A stretch of DNA of 64,000 nt from Subtercola boreus (GTDB taxonomy: Bacteria; Actinomycetota; Actinomycetes; Actinomycetales; Microbacteriaceae). The stretch spans positions 84,719 through 148,718 of the forward strand of contig NZ_NBXD01000020.1 of assembly GCF_003399645.1 (NCBI RefSeq). The letters are read 5' to 3'. The notes under the pieces were generated by a model that ran no database searches, was not told the DNA's origin, and was given only the letters and a program-made list of their open reading frames with translations. The position numbers and the translations under genes are program-made. Shown in pieces: positions 38,264-46,646 of this stretch. The stretch's first letter is position 1. Each line of letters starts with the position of its first letter.

Positions 38264-39465
38264 CCGCGCCCGCGGCGCCTCCGCCCGGCACACCGCTGCC
38301 CGCCCAGACCGGGCCCACCGACGCCGAGCAATCCACCACCGCCGAGCAGTCCACCGCCGAGCCCGCCGCCGCCGCCGCCCTCTGGAGCGCCACAGCCGAC
38401 CGCGCGCAGCAGGCCCTCACCGATCACTTCCAGACGCGGCTGCTCGGCCCGCGCCTGCTGCTCAACACCTCACCCCCGCGACTCGGCCAGCTACTGACCT
38501 TCAACTACTGGTGGCTCGCCCACGCGGTCGAGGTGCGGGTCGACGGCGCAGAACGTCGCGGCGGGCGCACCGCTCCCGGTGGCACCGAGCGGCTGAGACT
38601 CGCCCAGCAGAGCTATGACGGCATCCGGCTCCGCAATCGCGGCAGGCTGTTCAACCACTACTTCGACGATATGGGATGGCTCGCGCTGGCGGCCGTGCGG
38701 CTGTACGACCTGAGCGGCGAGAGGCGCTGCCTCGACGACGCCATCTCGCTCTGGCGCTACATTGCCGAGAACGGGGCCGCGAACGCTCCCGAGCGCGGTG
38801 TGGCCTGGCGCGACTCCCAGCTCGACTACCGCAATGCCCCGACAAACGGTGCCTTCGCGATCCTCTCGGCGCGACTGGCGAGCCGGGCATCCGACCCCCG
38901 TTTCGACGGGGCGGCGAACCGGTCGCTCGAGTACATCGCGCGAACCTTCGTGAGCGGCACCGGCGACCTCGCCGATCTCGTGGCCGACGGCATCAACCGC
39001 CAGGGCGACGGAGCCCTCGACGCTCACTGGCTGTTCACCTACAACCAGGGCCTCTACATCGGAGCGCTTGTCGAGGCGTTCGACCGCACGGGAGATCCGG
39101 AGACACTCGAACGCGCGACGCGCACAGCAAGGGCGAGCATCGACCGGCTCGCGCCGACAGGGCTCTTCCTCGGCGAACCCGCGAACCTCGCGGAGCGGGG
39201 CGGTGGCGACGCCGGCCTGTTCAAGGGCATCTTCGTGCGCTACCTGGGTCTGCTGCTCGACCGTCTCGACCCGGCGGGCGACGGCTTCCGGATGCTCGGG
39301 GCCTTCCTCACCGCCAGCACCGACCTGCTCGCCCCGAACGGCATCCCCCTCGCCGCCGACGACTGGTCGCATCCGCCGGGCCGCACCACGGCGCTCTCGA
39401 CCCAGCTCTCGGCCGTGATGGCGCTCGAGGCGCGGGCCCGTTTCGAGCGGCTCGCGCTCCGCTGA
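38260..39465 (+). CDS. GH76 family alpha-1,6-mannanase-like protein
   Basis: A 401-aa (alpha/alpha)6 barrel protein. The catalytic Asp pair of family 76 is visible as 'HYFDDMGWLALAA' (Asp136-Asp137) and the 'FTYNQGLYIGALVEA' motif near residue 250 is characteristic. GH76 enzymes act on alpha-1,6-mannans such as yeast mannan or mycobacterial-type lipomannan. No signal peptide is present; the first 40 residues are Pro/Ala/Thr-rich. ATG overlaps the preceding stop (ATGA), so it is made with the Ig-like membrane protein. A cytoplasmic GH76 is unusual. Confidence 0.8.
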   Translation: MTAPAAPPPGTPLPAQTGPTDAEQSTTAEQSTAEPAAAAALWSATADRAQQALTDHFQTRLLGPRLLLNTSPPRLGQLLTFNYWWLAHAVEVRVDGAERRGGRTAPGGTERLRLAQQSYDGIRLRNRGRLFNHYFDDMGWLALAAVRLYDLSGERRCLDDAISLWRYIAENGAANAPERGVAWRDSQLDYRNAPTNGAFAILSARLASRASDPRFDGAANRSLEYIARTFVSGTGDLADLVADGINRQGDGALDAHWLFTYNQGLYIGALVEAFDRTGDPETLERATRTARASIDRLAPTGLFLGEPANLAERGGGDAGLFKGIFVRYLGLLLDRLDPAGDGFRMLGAFLTASTDLLAPNGIPLAADDWSHPPGRTTALSTQLSAVMALEARARFERLALR

Positions 39466-39546
39466 GGCGGCGAGCACCCGCTGCACCCGGTGCCGCCACA
39501 GCTCGGGCTCGCCGTTTCCGCGGCGACTCTCACACCCCGCGTCGAC

Positions 39547-40233
39547 TCACCCCCGGCGCGCGACCTGCTCGGCCAGCACGGCCGCGAAGGCCCGCGAGCC
39601 GATGATGCGCGAGTGCCCGCCGACAGCCAGGCGGAGGTTGCGGGCCCCCGGCAGCACACTGCCCGCCGGCACGTTCTGGTCGTAACTGCCGAACACCGAG
39701 GTGATGCGCTCGTTCACCGGCGACCGGGCACCCAGGAACGTCATCGTGAGATCGGCGGCGTCGAAGATGCGGATGCTCGGCACCTTCAGCCTCTCGGCCC
39801 ACACCGATCCCGAGAACGGAGTGTTCACGGCGACCAGGTGATCGACACGCTGCTCGGGGTCGAGCCGAAGCATCACGTACTTGCCGATGAGCCCGCCCTT
39901 GCTGTGCGCCACCAGCAGCACGTCACGCAGGTCGTTCTCGGCCAGGAGCCCGGCGACGAGCCGCGCAGACTCGTCGATCGGCAGGAGGTTGCGGCCCAGC
40001 TCCGGCACGAAGAACACCGCGTGTCCCAGATCTTCGAGCTGGCGGGCCAGCGGCAGCATGAAGTGCCAGCGCTCGTAGACCCCGGGCAGCAGAACGACGG
40101 GCCGCGCGCCCGGCCCCACCGCCCCCGAATCCCGCCGGGACGGGTCCCTCGCGGTCGCGAGTCCGCGGAGTTCGGAGCGAGCGCTGTACCCGTAGTCGAG
40201 CATCCAGTAGCCCGCTCTGGCCAACCCGTTCAC
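39547..40233 (-). CDS. alpha/beta hydrolase, lipase/PGAP1-like
   Basis: A 228-aa hydrolase. 'PVVLLPGVYERWHFMLPLARQL' forms the oxyanion strand, the nucleophile elbow is 'VAHSKGGLIGKY', and the terminal 'VGGHSRIIGS' supplies the catalytic His. The pattern resembles triacylglycerol lipases and GPI-deacylase-like proteins more than small-molecule esterases. GTG 40233 starts nine bases after the upstream gene's stop; an ATG 30 bases further in is an alternative. Substrate unknown. Confidence 0.78.
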   Translation of the reverse strand: MNGLARAGYWMLDYGYSARSELRGLATARDPSRRDSGAVGPGARPVVLLPGVYERWHFMLPLARQLEDLGHAVFFVPELGRNLLPIDESARLVAGLLAENDLRDVLLVAHSKGGLIGKYVMLRLDPEQRVDHLVAVNTPFSGSVWAERLKVPSIRIFDAADLTMTFLGARSPVNERITSVFGSYDQNVPAGSVLPGARNLRLAVGGHSRIIGSRAFAAVLAEQVARRG

Positions 40234-40241
40234 AGCGGGCC

Positions 40242-40718
40242 TCAGCCGAGATCGGCTTCGAGGCTGTCGGTGGAGGCGCCGATGAGTTCGAGCAGCGCGC
40301 CGGCGTAAGCGTCGGCCGCGTCTGCCGCGACGAACACCCGGCGCTCGCCCGCGAGCACCGTCTCGACCTCGTAGGCCTCCCCCGTGGCCAGTCCGTCGTC
40401 GTCGATGCGGCTCGCACCCGCAGCAGGGTCGCTCCGCCGCAGCGAACGGAAGGTGGCACCGAGCAGAGCGCGCAACTGGTGCTCGGCGGGCATCCACAGG
40501 GCGTCGTCGATGGCCACCGAGTCGAGCGCCCATTCGGTGGTGCCGTTGAACCCGAGCACCGTGCCGGTGTCGAATTCGTGCGCCTCGATGGTCATGTCGC
40601 TCACGGTGAACACGTCGCCCTCGAAGCCCTCACGGTCGATGATGAAGAGGTCGCCCGATGTCGGGTGCCATACGAGGCCCGTGAGTTGGAGCGCGCGGGC
40701 GAGCTGGGGAGTGATCAT
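40242..40718 (-). CDS. conserved hypothetical protein
   Basis: 158 aa, no signal peptide or membrane helix. It has a mixed alpha/beta sequence with 'GLVWHPTSGDLFIIDREGFEGDVFTVS', a length-conserved 'LGFNGTTEWALDSV' and an acidic C-terminus (both segments parts of one compact domain). I recall similar Microbacteriaceae proteins labelled as pilus-assembly related, but nothing visible supports that. Upstream of and probably cotranscribed with the lipase-like gene; divergent from the ROK regulator, 54 bases apart. Confidence 0.65.
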   Translation of the reverse strand: MITPQLARALQLTGLVWHPTSGDLFIIDREGFEGDVFTVSDMTIEAHEFDTGTVLGFNGTTEWALDSVAIDDALWMPAEHQLRALLGATFRSLRRSDPAAGASRIDDDGLATGEAYEVETVLAGERRVFVAADAADAYAGALLELIGASTDSLEADLG

Positions 40719-40772
40719 CCGCTAATTATGCGACGCGGCACTGGGCATTGACACGGGCTGTATGTTGTTCTG

Positions 40773-41966
40773 GTGGAAGACCAGCGGCGCACTCCCGGAT
40801 CACAGACTTCACTTCGTGAAGCCAATCGGGCGCGAATCGTCGATGCGGTGAAGAAGCACGGCGGTCTCACACAGGTCGAACTCGCCGGGGCCACCGGGCT
40901 GTCTCCGGCCACGGTCTCGAACATCGTCAAGGAGCTGTCGAGCTCGGGACTTCTGCATGTCGCGCCGAGCACGCGCAGCGGCCGCCGGGCTCAGCACGTC
41001 ACCCTGGCCCACTCGCTCGGCCTGTTCGTGGGTGTGCACTTCAGCACCCGCCACATGCGCATCGCCCTGGCCGACGCGAGCCACACCGTCGTCGCCGAAC
41101 ACCACATGCCACTGGCCAAAGACCATCGCGCCGACAACGAACTCGACAAGACCACGCTGCTGCTCGTCGACATGCTCGATTCGGTCGACGCCACCCTGCA
41201 GGAGGTGCTCGCGGTCGGCATCGCTGTTCCGGCGCCGATCGACAGGGAGACCGGCACCACCGCGCGCAGTGGCATCATGCGCGGGTGGGACGGAGTGAAC
41301 GTCGCCGAGGTGATGGAGCGGAGGCTGAAGCGGCCCGTCTTCGTCGACAACGCCGCCAACCTGGGGGCACTGGCCGAGTACCGCCTCGGGGCGGCACGGG
41401 GCCGAGCCAACTCGGTGACGATCGACGTCGGCGACGGTATCGGCGCCGGCCTCATTCTGAATGGCGCCATCTTCCGCGGCCACAACGGCGTTGCCGGGGA
41501 GTTCGGCCACACCACCATCCTCGAGAACGGCCCCCTCTGCCGGTGCGGCAACCGCGGATGCCTCGAGGCCATCGCCGGGGGCCCGGCCCTTCTCGAGAAC
41601 CTCCGCCCCGAACTCGGCTCGCTGAAGCTAGGAGACATCGTTCTGCGGGCCATGGCTGGCGAGTCGGTGGCGATGCGGGCGGTGGCGGATGCCGGGCGAC
41701 ACATCGGGGTCGCAGCCGCGAATCTCTGCAACCTGCTCGACCCCGAGCGCCTGGTCATCGGCGGGGAGCTGTCGCGCGCGGGAGAGCTTCTGCTCGGGCC
41801 CCTGCGGCACGCGGTCGAACGCTCGATCATCGTCGGGCCGGAACTGATGCCCGAGATAGTACAGGCCCAACTCGGCCCCCGCGCACCCACACTCGGAGCG
41901 GCCGTCTTCGCCGTGGACCGTGTCACGATCACGGCCGACGAAAGAAGTGCCCAACCTGTTACCTAA
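40773..41966 (+). CDS. ROK family transcriptional regulator, XylR-like
   Basis: A 397-aa regulator with an N-terminal winged helix (about 15-75; 'LTQVELAGATGLSPATVSNIVKELSSSGLL') and a sugar-kinase-like ROK domain. The zinc motif is 'GHTTILENGPLCRCGNRGCLEA', and 'DVGDGIGAGLILNG' lies in the sugar pocket. It immediately precedes a xylose-type ABC transporter in the same direction, so it most likely controls that operon and senses its sugar. GTG start. Confidence 0.92.
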   Translation: MEDQRRTPGSQTSLREANRARIVDAVKKHGGLTQVELAGATGLSPATVSNIVKELSSSGLLHVAPSTRSGRRAQHVTLAHSLGLFVGVHFSTRHMRIALADASHTVVAEHHMPLAKDHRADNELDKTTLLLVDMLDSVDATLQEVLAVGIAVPAPIDRETGTTARSGIMRGWDGVNVAEVMERRLKRPVFVDNAANLGALAEYRLGAARGRANSVTIDVGDGIGAGLILNGAIFRGHNGVAGEFGHTTILENGPLCRCGNRGCLEAIAGGPALLENLRPELGSLKLGDIVLRAMAGESVAMRAVADAGRHIGVAAANLCNLLDPERLVIGGELSRAGELLLGPLRHAVERSIIVGPELMPEIVQAQLGPRAPTLGAAVFAVDRVTITADERSAQPVT

Positions 41967-41969
41967 ATC

Positions 41970-42016
41970 CTTGACTTCAAGTCTTGACGACAAACTCGAA
42001 AAGTGTCAAGCTCGCA
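41970..42016 (+). promoter_or_regulatory. candidate xylF promoter/operator
   Basis: The gap between the ROK gene and xylF contains CTTGACTTCAAG (41970-41981), a 5-2-5 dyad, directly followed by another CTTGAC (41983-41988); a reverse copy GTCAAG lies at 42005-42010. TTGAC elements double as -35 boxes. The repeated half-sites 40-85 bases before the xylF start are good candidates for the ROK regulator. Confidence 0.5.
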
Positions 42017-42056
42017 CACGTCGCCAAAGAGGGCGGCAATAACGGGAGGTTTCTCA

Positions 42057-43163
42057 ATGAAGATCGCCACCACGAGAGCGGTCATTGCCACGGCCGCAAT
42101 CCTGCTCGCAGCCGGTTCGCTCACAGCATGTTCGAACGGCTCATCGTCCGGCTCCACCGCCAGCACGGCCAACGCATCCAGCGCGAAGATCGGCCTGCTC
42201 CTGCCCGACTCGGTCACCGCCCGTTACGAGAGCGCTGACAAGCCCTACTTCGAGGCCAAGATCAAGTCGCTCTGCCCCGACTGCACCGTTCTCTACTCCA
42301 ACGCCGACGGCGATGCCGCCAAGCAGCAGCAGCAGGCGGAGTCGATGCTGACCCAGGGCGTCAACGTGCTGGTGCTCGACCCGTTCGACGGCGAGGCCGC
42401 TGCGTCCATCGTCGGCGAGGCCAAGGCCAAGAACATCCCGGTCATCTCCTACGACCGCCTCATCAACAGCGCCGACTCGTCGTACTACATCTCCTTCGAC
42501 AACGAGAAGGTCGGTGAGCTGCAGGGCCAGGCGCTGGTCGACAAGCTGAAGGCCAGCGGAGCGGCCGCTGACGCGGGCATCCTGATGGTCAACGGGTCTC
42601 CGACCGACAACAACGCCAGCCAGTTCAAGGCCGGTGCGCACAAGATCATCGATGCATCGGGTTACAAGATCCTCGCTGAGTACGACACACCCGGATGGGA
42701 CCCGGCGCAGGCCCAGACCTGGGTGGCCGGCCAGATCACCCAGTTCGGTTCGCAGATCGTCGGTCTGTACGCCGCCAACGACGGCACCGCCGGTGGCGCC
42801 ATCGCCGCACTCAAGGGCGCCAACGTCAGCCCGCTGCCTCCCGTCACGGGCCAGGATGCCGAGCTCGCGGGCATCCAGCGCATCCTCTCGGGTGATCAGT
42901 TCATGACCGTCTACAAGGCCCTCAAGCCCGAAGCCGAGCAGGCGGCGACGCTGGCCGTCTCCCTCGCCAAGGGTGAGACCGTCTCGGCCACCACCAACAC
43001 GAACACCAAGGGAGGCGCTTCGATTCCGTCGTTCCTGCTCACCCCGGTCGCCGTGACCGCCGACAACATCGAGACGACGGTCGTTGCCGACGGCTTCTAC
43101 AAGGCTTCCGACATCTGCACCGCAGACTACGCAGCCGCCTGCGCCACAGCCGGCATCAAGTAA
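42057..43163 (+). CDS. xylF: XylF-like sugar-binding lipoprotein
   Basis: A 368-aa periplasmic-type binding protein with signal peptide and lipobox 'SLTAC' (Cys25). The mature protein strongly resembles E. coli XylF from memory: 'ISYDRLINSADSSYYISFDN', 'NGSPTDNNASQFKAGAH', 'AANDGTAGGAIAAL' and 'TGQDAELAGIQRI'. It delivers D-xylose or a related aldose to the XylGH transporter encoded downstream. ATG 42057 follows GGGAGG. Confidence 0.92.
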   Translation: MKIATTRAVIATAAILLAAGSLTACSNGSSSGSTASTANASSAKIGLLLPDSVTARYESADKPYFEAKIKSLCPDCTVLYSNADGDAAKQQQQAESMLTQGVNVLVLDPFDGEAAASIVGEAKAKNIPVISYDRLINSADSSYYISFDNEKVGELQGQALVDKLKASGAAADAGILMVNGSPTDNNASQFKAGAHKIIDASGYKILAEYDTPGWDPAQAQTWVAGQITQFGSQIVGLYAANDGTAGGAIAALKGANVSPLPPVTGQDAELAGIQRILSGDQFMTVYKALKPEAEQAATLAVSLAKGETVSATTNTNTKGGASIPSFLLTPVAVTADNIETTVVADGFYKASDICTADYAAACATAGIK

Positions 43164-43175
43164 CACCGCTTCACG

Positions 43176-43210
43176 ACCCGGCCGGGGCGCGCCATGCGTT
43201 CCGGCCGGGT
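43176..43210 (+). terminator. strong hairpin after xylF
   Basis: Perfect 10-base arms (43176-43185, 43201-43210) with a 15-base loop, 12 bases past the xylF stop, followed by a T/C-rich run. In sugar ABC operons such stems stabilise the binding-protein mRNA and partly stop transcription, giving excess binding protein over transporter. Confidence 0.65.
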
Positions 43211-43215
43211 TCTCT

Positions 43216-43275
43216 CTCGTTCCGCACCACCTCGTTCTGCACCATCTCGTTCTGCACCACCTCGTTCTGCTCCAC
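43216..43275. repeat. four tandem 15-bp repeats in the xylF-xylG spacer
   Basis: Adjacent 15-base units CTCGTTCTGCACCAC (with one or two changes) start at 43216, 43231, 43246 and 43261. They lie between the hairpin and the xylG ribosome-binding site. Although in frame by length, they precede a well-defined AGGAGG start and are not expected to be translated. Confidence 0.88.
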
Positions 43276-43298
43276 CGATATCTCCCCTAGGAGGAACC

Positions 43299-44177
43299 GT
43301 GACGATGCAATCCGCCGTCGCTCCGTCTGCAAGCTCGCTGCGTGAACCCGTGCTGTCGCTGAAGGGCATCTCGAAGGGTTTCGGCGCCGTTCGGGCCCTG
43401 ACCGACATCAACCTCGACGTGCATGCCGGCGAGGTCGTCGCCATCGTCGGCGACAACGGTGCCGGCAAATCCACGCTCGTGAAGATCCTCGCCGGGGTGC
43501 ACCCGCAGGACTCGGGAACGATCACCTTCGACGGCCAGGTGGTCTCGATTCCGACGCCGACCGCCTCGCGGGCTCTCGGTATCGCCACGGTGTTCCAGGA
43601 TCTGGCGCTCTGCGACAACCTCGATGTGGTCTCGAACCTCTTCCTCGGCCGCGAGATCACCCACGGCACCCTCGACGAAGAAGAGATGGAGCAGCGCGCC
43701 TGGAGCCTGCTGCGCCAGCTCTCGGCCAAGATCCCCTCAGTGCGCATCGCCGTCGCCTCCCTCTCAGGCGGGCAGCGCCAGACCGTGGCCATCGCCCGCT
43801 CGCTCATCGGCGAGCCGAGCGTGGTCATTCTCGACGAACCGACGGCAGCTCTCGGCGTCGCCCAGACCGCGGAGGTTCTGAACCTCATCGAGCGCCTCCG
43901 CGAGCGCGGCCTCGGTGTGCTGATCATCAGCCACAACATGGCCGACGTACAGGCCGTGGCCGACCGCGTCGTCGTGCTGCGCCTCGGCCGCAACAACGGT
44001 GACTTCCACGTCGCCGACGTGAGTTACGAAGAGATCATCTCGGCCATCACCGGCGCCACCGACAACGTGGTCACGCGCCGCGCAAGCGCCCATGCCGTTG
44101 CTGCCGCCGCCGAGTCGCACGCTCCGGATGCGACCGAGCCCCCCGCCCCCTCTGCCGGCTCGAAGGAGAACCGCTGA
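43299..44177 (+). CDS. xylG: XylG-like sugar ABC transporter ATP-binding protein, single-domain
   Basis: A 292-aa ATPase with Walker A 'GDNGAGKSTLVK' near residue 50, Q-loop region 'TVFQDLALCDNL', signature 'LSGGQRQTVAIARS' and Walker B 'VVILDEPTAALG'. Unlike E. coli XylG (two fused ABC domains, about 510 aa) it has only one domain and must dimerise. A C-terminal Ala/Pro-rich tail of about 40 residues is disordered. GTG start with TAGGAGG placed five bases upstream. Confidence 0.93.
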   Translation: MTMQSAVAPSASSLREPVLSLKGISKGFGAVRALTDINLDVHAGEVVAIVGDNGAGKSTLVKILAGVHPQDSGTITFDGQVVSIPTPTASRALGIATVFQDLALCDNLDVVSNLFLGREITHGTLDEEEMEQRAWSLLRQLSAKIPSVRIAVASLSGGQRQTVAIARSLIGEPSVVILDEPTAALGVAQTAEVLNLIERLRERGLGVLIISHNMADVQAVADRVVVLRLGRNNGDFHVADVSYEEIISAITGATDNVVTRRASAHAVAAAAESHAPDATEPPAPSAGSKENR

Positions 44178-44178
44178 C

Positions 44179-45432
44179 ATGACCACCCCTTCCGAAACCC
44201 CCGCCGAACGCGCCGCCGACCTGCAGGACGAACGCCTGGTGCGCACCGAGGGCGTGCGCGGCGCGATCCTCGCGTTCCAGCAGCGGGTGCGCGGCGGCGA
44301 CCTCGGGTCGCTCCCCGTCATCATCGGCCTGATCGTGATCTGGGTCATCTTCCAGATCCTCAACCCGAACTTCCTCTCCTCGAACAACCTCGTCAACCTC
44401 ACTCTGCAGTGCGCGGCGGTCGGCACCATCTCGATCGGTATCGTGCTGGTGCTGCTGCTCGGCCAGATCGACCTCTCGGTCGGGTCGGTGAGCGGCCTCG
44501 CCGCGGCCATCCTGGGCGTGGGGCTGACGCAGTTGGGCTGGCCCGTCGCGCTGGCTGTGGTCGTCGCGCTCGTGGTCGGCGCCGCGATCGGCTTTCTCTA
44601 CGGCCTGCTCTTCACCCGCTTCGGCGTACCGAGCTTCGTCATCACGCTGGCCGGTCTGCTGGCCTTTCTCGGCCTGCAGCTGAAGGTGCTCGGCCCGAAC
44701 GGCTCGATCAACCTCCCCTACGACTCGTGGATCGTTCAGTTCGCCCAGGCCACCTTCCTCCCGCCGTGGGCGGCGTACGCCCTCGCCGTGATCGCCGCCG
44801 GCGCCGTGTTCTACACCGACGTGCGCCGGGCCTCCCGCCGTCGAAAGGCCGGCCTGTCGACCGGGGCGATCTCGGTGACGCTGATCAAGTCGATCGGCCT
44901 GCTGGTGCTGCTCGTGATCGTCGTCGCCTACCTGGCGACCGACCGCGGCCTCGGTGCCATGTTCCTGTTGTTCGTGGTGCTCGTGGTCGTGATGAACTTC
45001 TTTCTCACGCGCACCCGCTGGGGCCGTTCGGTCTTCGCGGTCGGTGGCTCTGTCGAGGCGGCACGGCGTGCCGGCATCCGGGTCAACCGGGTCTACATCT
45101 CGGTCTTCATCCTCACGTCGACCTTCGCTGCACTCGGCGGCCTGCTCGCCTCGGCCCGCCTGACCTCGGCCAGCCTCTCATCGGGCGGCGGCGACACGAA
45201 CCTGAACGCCATCGCAGCCGCAGTCATCGGCGGAACCAGCCTCTTCGGCGGCCGGGGCAGCGCCTACTCTGCACTTCTCGGCATCCTGGTCATCCAGTCG
45301 ATCTCGAACGGCCTGACGCTTCTGAACCTCGACTCTTCGATCAGGTACATGATCACCGGTGCCGTGCTGCTGCTCGCCGTGATCATCGACTCGCTCTCGC
45401 GCCGTTCCCGCGCGAGCCACGGCCAGGCGTAA
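44179..45432 (+). CDS. xylH: XylH-like sugar ABC transporter permease
   Basis: A 417-aa permease of the ribose/xylose type with about ten helices. Recognised pieces are 'LGQIDLSVGSVSGLAAAILG', 'FGVPSFVITLAGLLAFLG', 'NGSINLPYDS', 'FAVGGSVEAARRAGIRVNRV' and 'AVIGGTSLFGGRGS', all typical of XylH. ATG is one base past the xylG stop. Together with XylF and XylG it forms the importer. Confidence 0.93.
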   Translation: MTTPSETPAERAADLQDERLVRTEGVRGAILAFQQRVRGGDLGSLPVIIGLIVIWVIFQILNPNFLSSNNLVNLTLQCAAVGTISIGIVLVLLLGQIDLSVGSVSGLAAAILGVGLTQLGWPVALAVVVALVVGAAIGFLYGLLFTRFGVPSFVITLAGLLAFLGLQLKVLGPNGSINLPYDSWIVQFAQATFLPPWAAYALAVIAAGAVFYTDVRRASRRRKAGLSTGAISVTLIKSIGLLVLLVIVVAYLATDRGLGAMFLLFVVLVVVMNFFLTRTRWGRSVFAVGGSVEAARRAGIRVNRVYISVFILTSTFAALGGLLASARLTSASLSSGGGDTNLNAIAAAVIGGTSLFGGRGSAYSALLGILVIQSISNGLTLLNLDSSIRYMITGAVLLLAVIIDSLSRRSRASHGQA

Positions 45433-45503
45433 CCGGGCTGTCAAGGGCCTGTCGGCGCATCGGCCCAGAGAGCAGACTTGATCAAAACCAGGAGGAGAAA
45501 CAC

Positions 45504-45719
45504 ATGATCGAAAAACTCAGTGAACTCGGCTTCAAGAGCGAATGGGCCTACCTCGGTGGGTTCGGCTCCATCGCCGTATCCCTCATCACGTGGTTCGTGA
45601 GCCGCCGCAAGAAGGGCGACTCCAAGGCGCAGTCCGACCGTTGGGGCATCTTCATCGGCCACTGGGCCCCGACCTTCATGGCTCTCGGCATCGCTCTGAA
45701 GCTCGAAGAAGACAAGTAA
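45504..45719 (+). CDS. 71-aa membrane protein downstream of xylH
   Basis: A small protein with a convincing AGGAGGAG ribosome-binding site (45490-45497) six bases before ATG. It has an N-terminal amphipathic part, one membrane helix near residues 16-34, a basic loop 'SRRKKGDSK' and a second weak helix. No family recognised. Small proteins of this kind occur in actinobacteria as a conserved class; link to the transporter is by position only. Confidence 0.7.
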   Translation: MIEKLSELGFKSEWAYLGGFGSIAVSLITWFVSRRKKGDSKAQSDRWGIFIGHWAPTFMALGIALKLEEDK

Positions 45720-45734
45720 CCCGAAGGCTTCGCG

Positions 45735-46100
45735 CTAGTCGTCGACCACGCCGACGAAGCGGTTGCCGATCCCGTCGTATTCGGTTCGTGTTGTTCCGGA
45801 TGCGACGGGCGGCAGCTCCTCAGGCGCATGCCAGTCGCAGCTCAGGTAGGTGAAGGCCGGCCACCATTTCTTGGGGCGGGCCGCTTCTGTGAATCCACAC
45901 ACGGAACAGACGAGTTGCACCCAGACCGGCTTCGCTCCCGTGCGGTTCGATCTCGACTGCGCGAGCCACGCCGGCGGGGCCGCATCGATCGCCTCGACCT
46001 CTGCCTCGGAGAGCCGTGCGGGCAGGCCGTGGCGCTCGGCCATTTCGATCGGAATGTCGAGCCGCAGGGCGGCTTCTCGTCGGGAGATCATCGTCGACAA
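45735..46100 (-). CDS. conserved hypothetical protein with Cys/His metal-site pattern
   Basis: 121 aa. The N-terminal 'MISRREAALRLDIPIEMAERHGLP' looks like a small helix-turn-helix/anchor element, and the centre 'LVCSVCGFTEAARPKKWWPAFTYLSCDWH' arranges two CxxC/CxxH-like pairs that could bind one zinc. No known domain is recognised. Convergent with the 71-aa gene, separated by 15 bases. Confidence 0.65.
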   Translation of the reverse strand: MSTMISRREAALRLDIPIEMAERHGLPARLSEAEVEAIDAAPPAWLAQSRSNRTGAKPVWVQLVCSVCGFTEAARPKKWWPAFTYLSCDWHAPEELPPVASGTTRTEYDGIGNRFVGVVDD

Positions 46101-46119
46101 CGATACTGCCTGGCAGCGT

Positions 46120-46413
46120 TCAGCCGGTGGGCTCCTCGACGACGCTCAGGCCCGCCGTCCCGTTAGCGGTCTGCATCAGCTTCTCCACCCAGGCACGGTT
46201 GAGCGGGGCACGGGTTGCCGAGTCGAAGGTGAACACCAGCGGAATCGCCGGGTGCACCCAGATCGACGTGTGACCGTTCTCCCCGGTGACACAGGTGAAG
46301 CCGAACTTCTCGTCGCGGCGCAGCTTCGCCAGAATGACGGCCTGCAGGTGGGACAGGAGGCGATCGTCGAACGGAAGCGACGTGCCGGGAGAGCCGTAGA
46401 TCAGTGTGCCCAT
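46120..46413 (-). CDS. DUF7882-like small protein
   Basis: 97 aa. The composition and landmarks 'LIYGSPGTSLPFDDRLLSHLQAVI', 'LRRDEKFGF', 'SIWVHPAIPLVFTF' and 'LNRAWVEKLMQTANG' match a Microbacteriaceae-specific small family that I believe is DUF7882 (sometimes mislabelled DNA ligase). Function unknown. ATG start at 46413. An 8-base inverted repeat (46422-46429 and 46464-46471) lies just upstream and could be regulatory. Confidence 0.7.
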   Translation of the reverse strand: MGTLIYGSPGTSLPFDDRLLSHLQAVILAKLRRDEKFGFTCVTGENGHTSIWVHPAIPLVFTFDSATRAPLNRAWVEKLMQTANGTAGLSVVEEPTG

Positions 46414-46646
46414 CGCGCGGTGTCTCTCTTCGTCGGTTCACGGTGCGGCAGAAATGCGCCATGAGAGAGACGTATCCAGCGAGACATTCGTCACACAATT
46501 CACCAAAACTTTTTTCGTCCCCTTCCCTCCCAGCCCATCCGCAGGTTGTTCATAGCCCGACGGAACAGACTGGGCGGGTTTGTTCACCACTGAGAATCAT
46601 CTCATTCCCGAGAAACGTCTCGCCGATCTGAAGTGTCTGAGGACCA

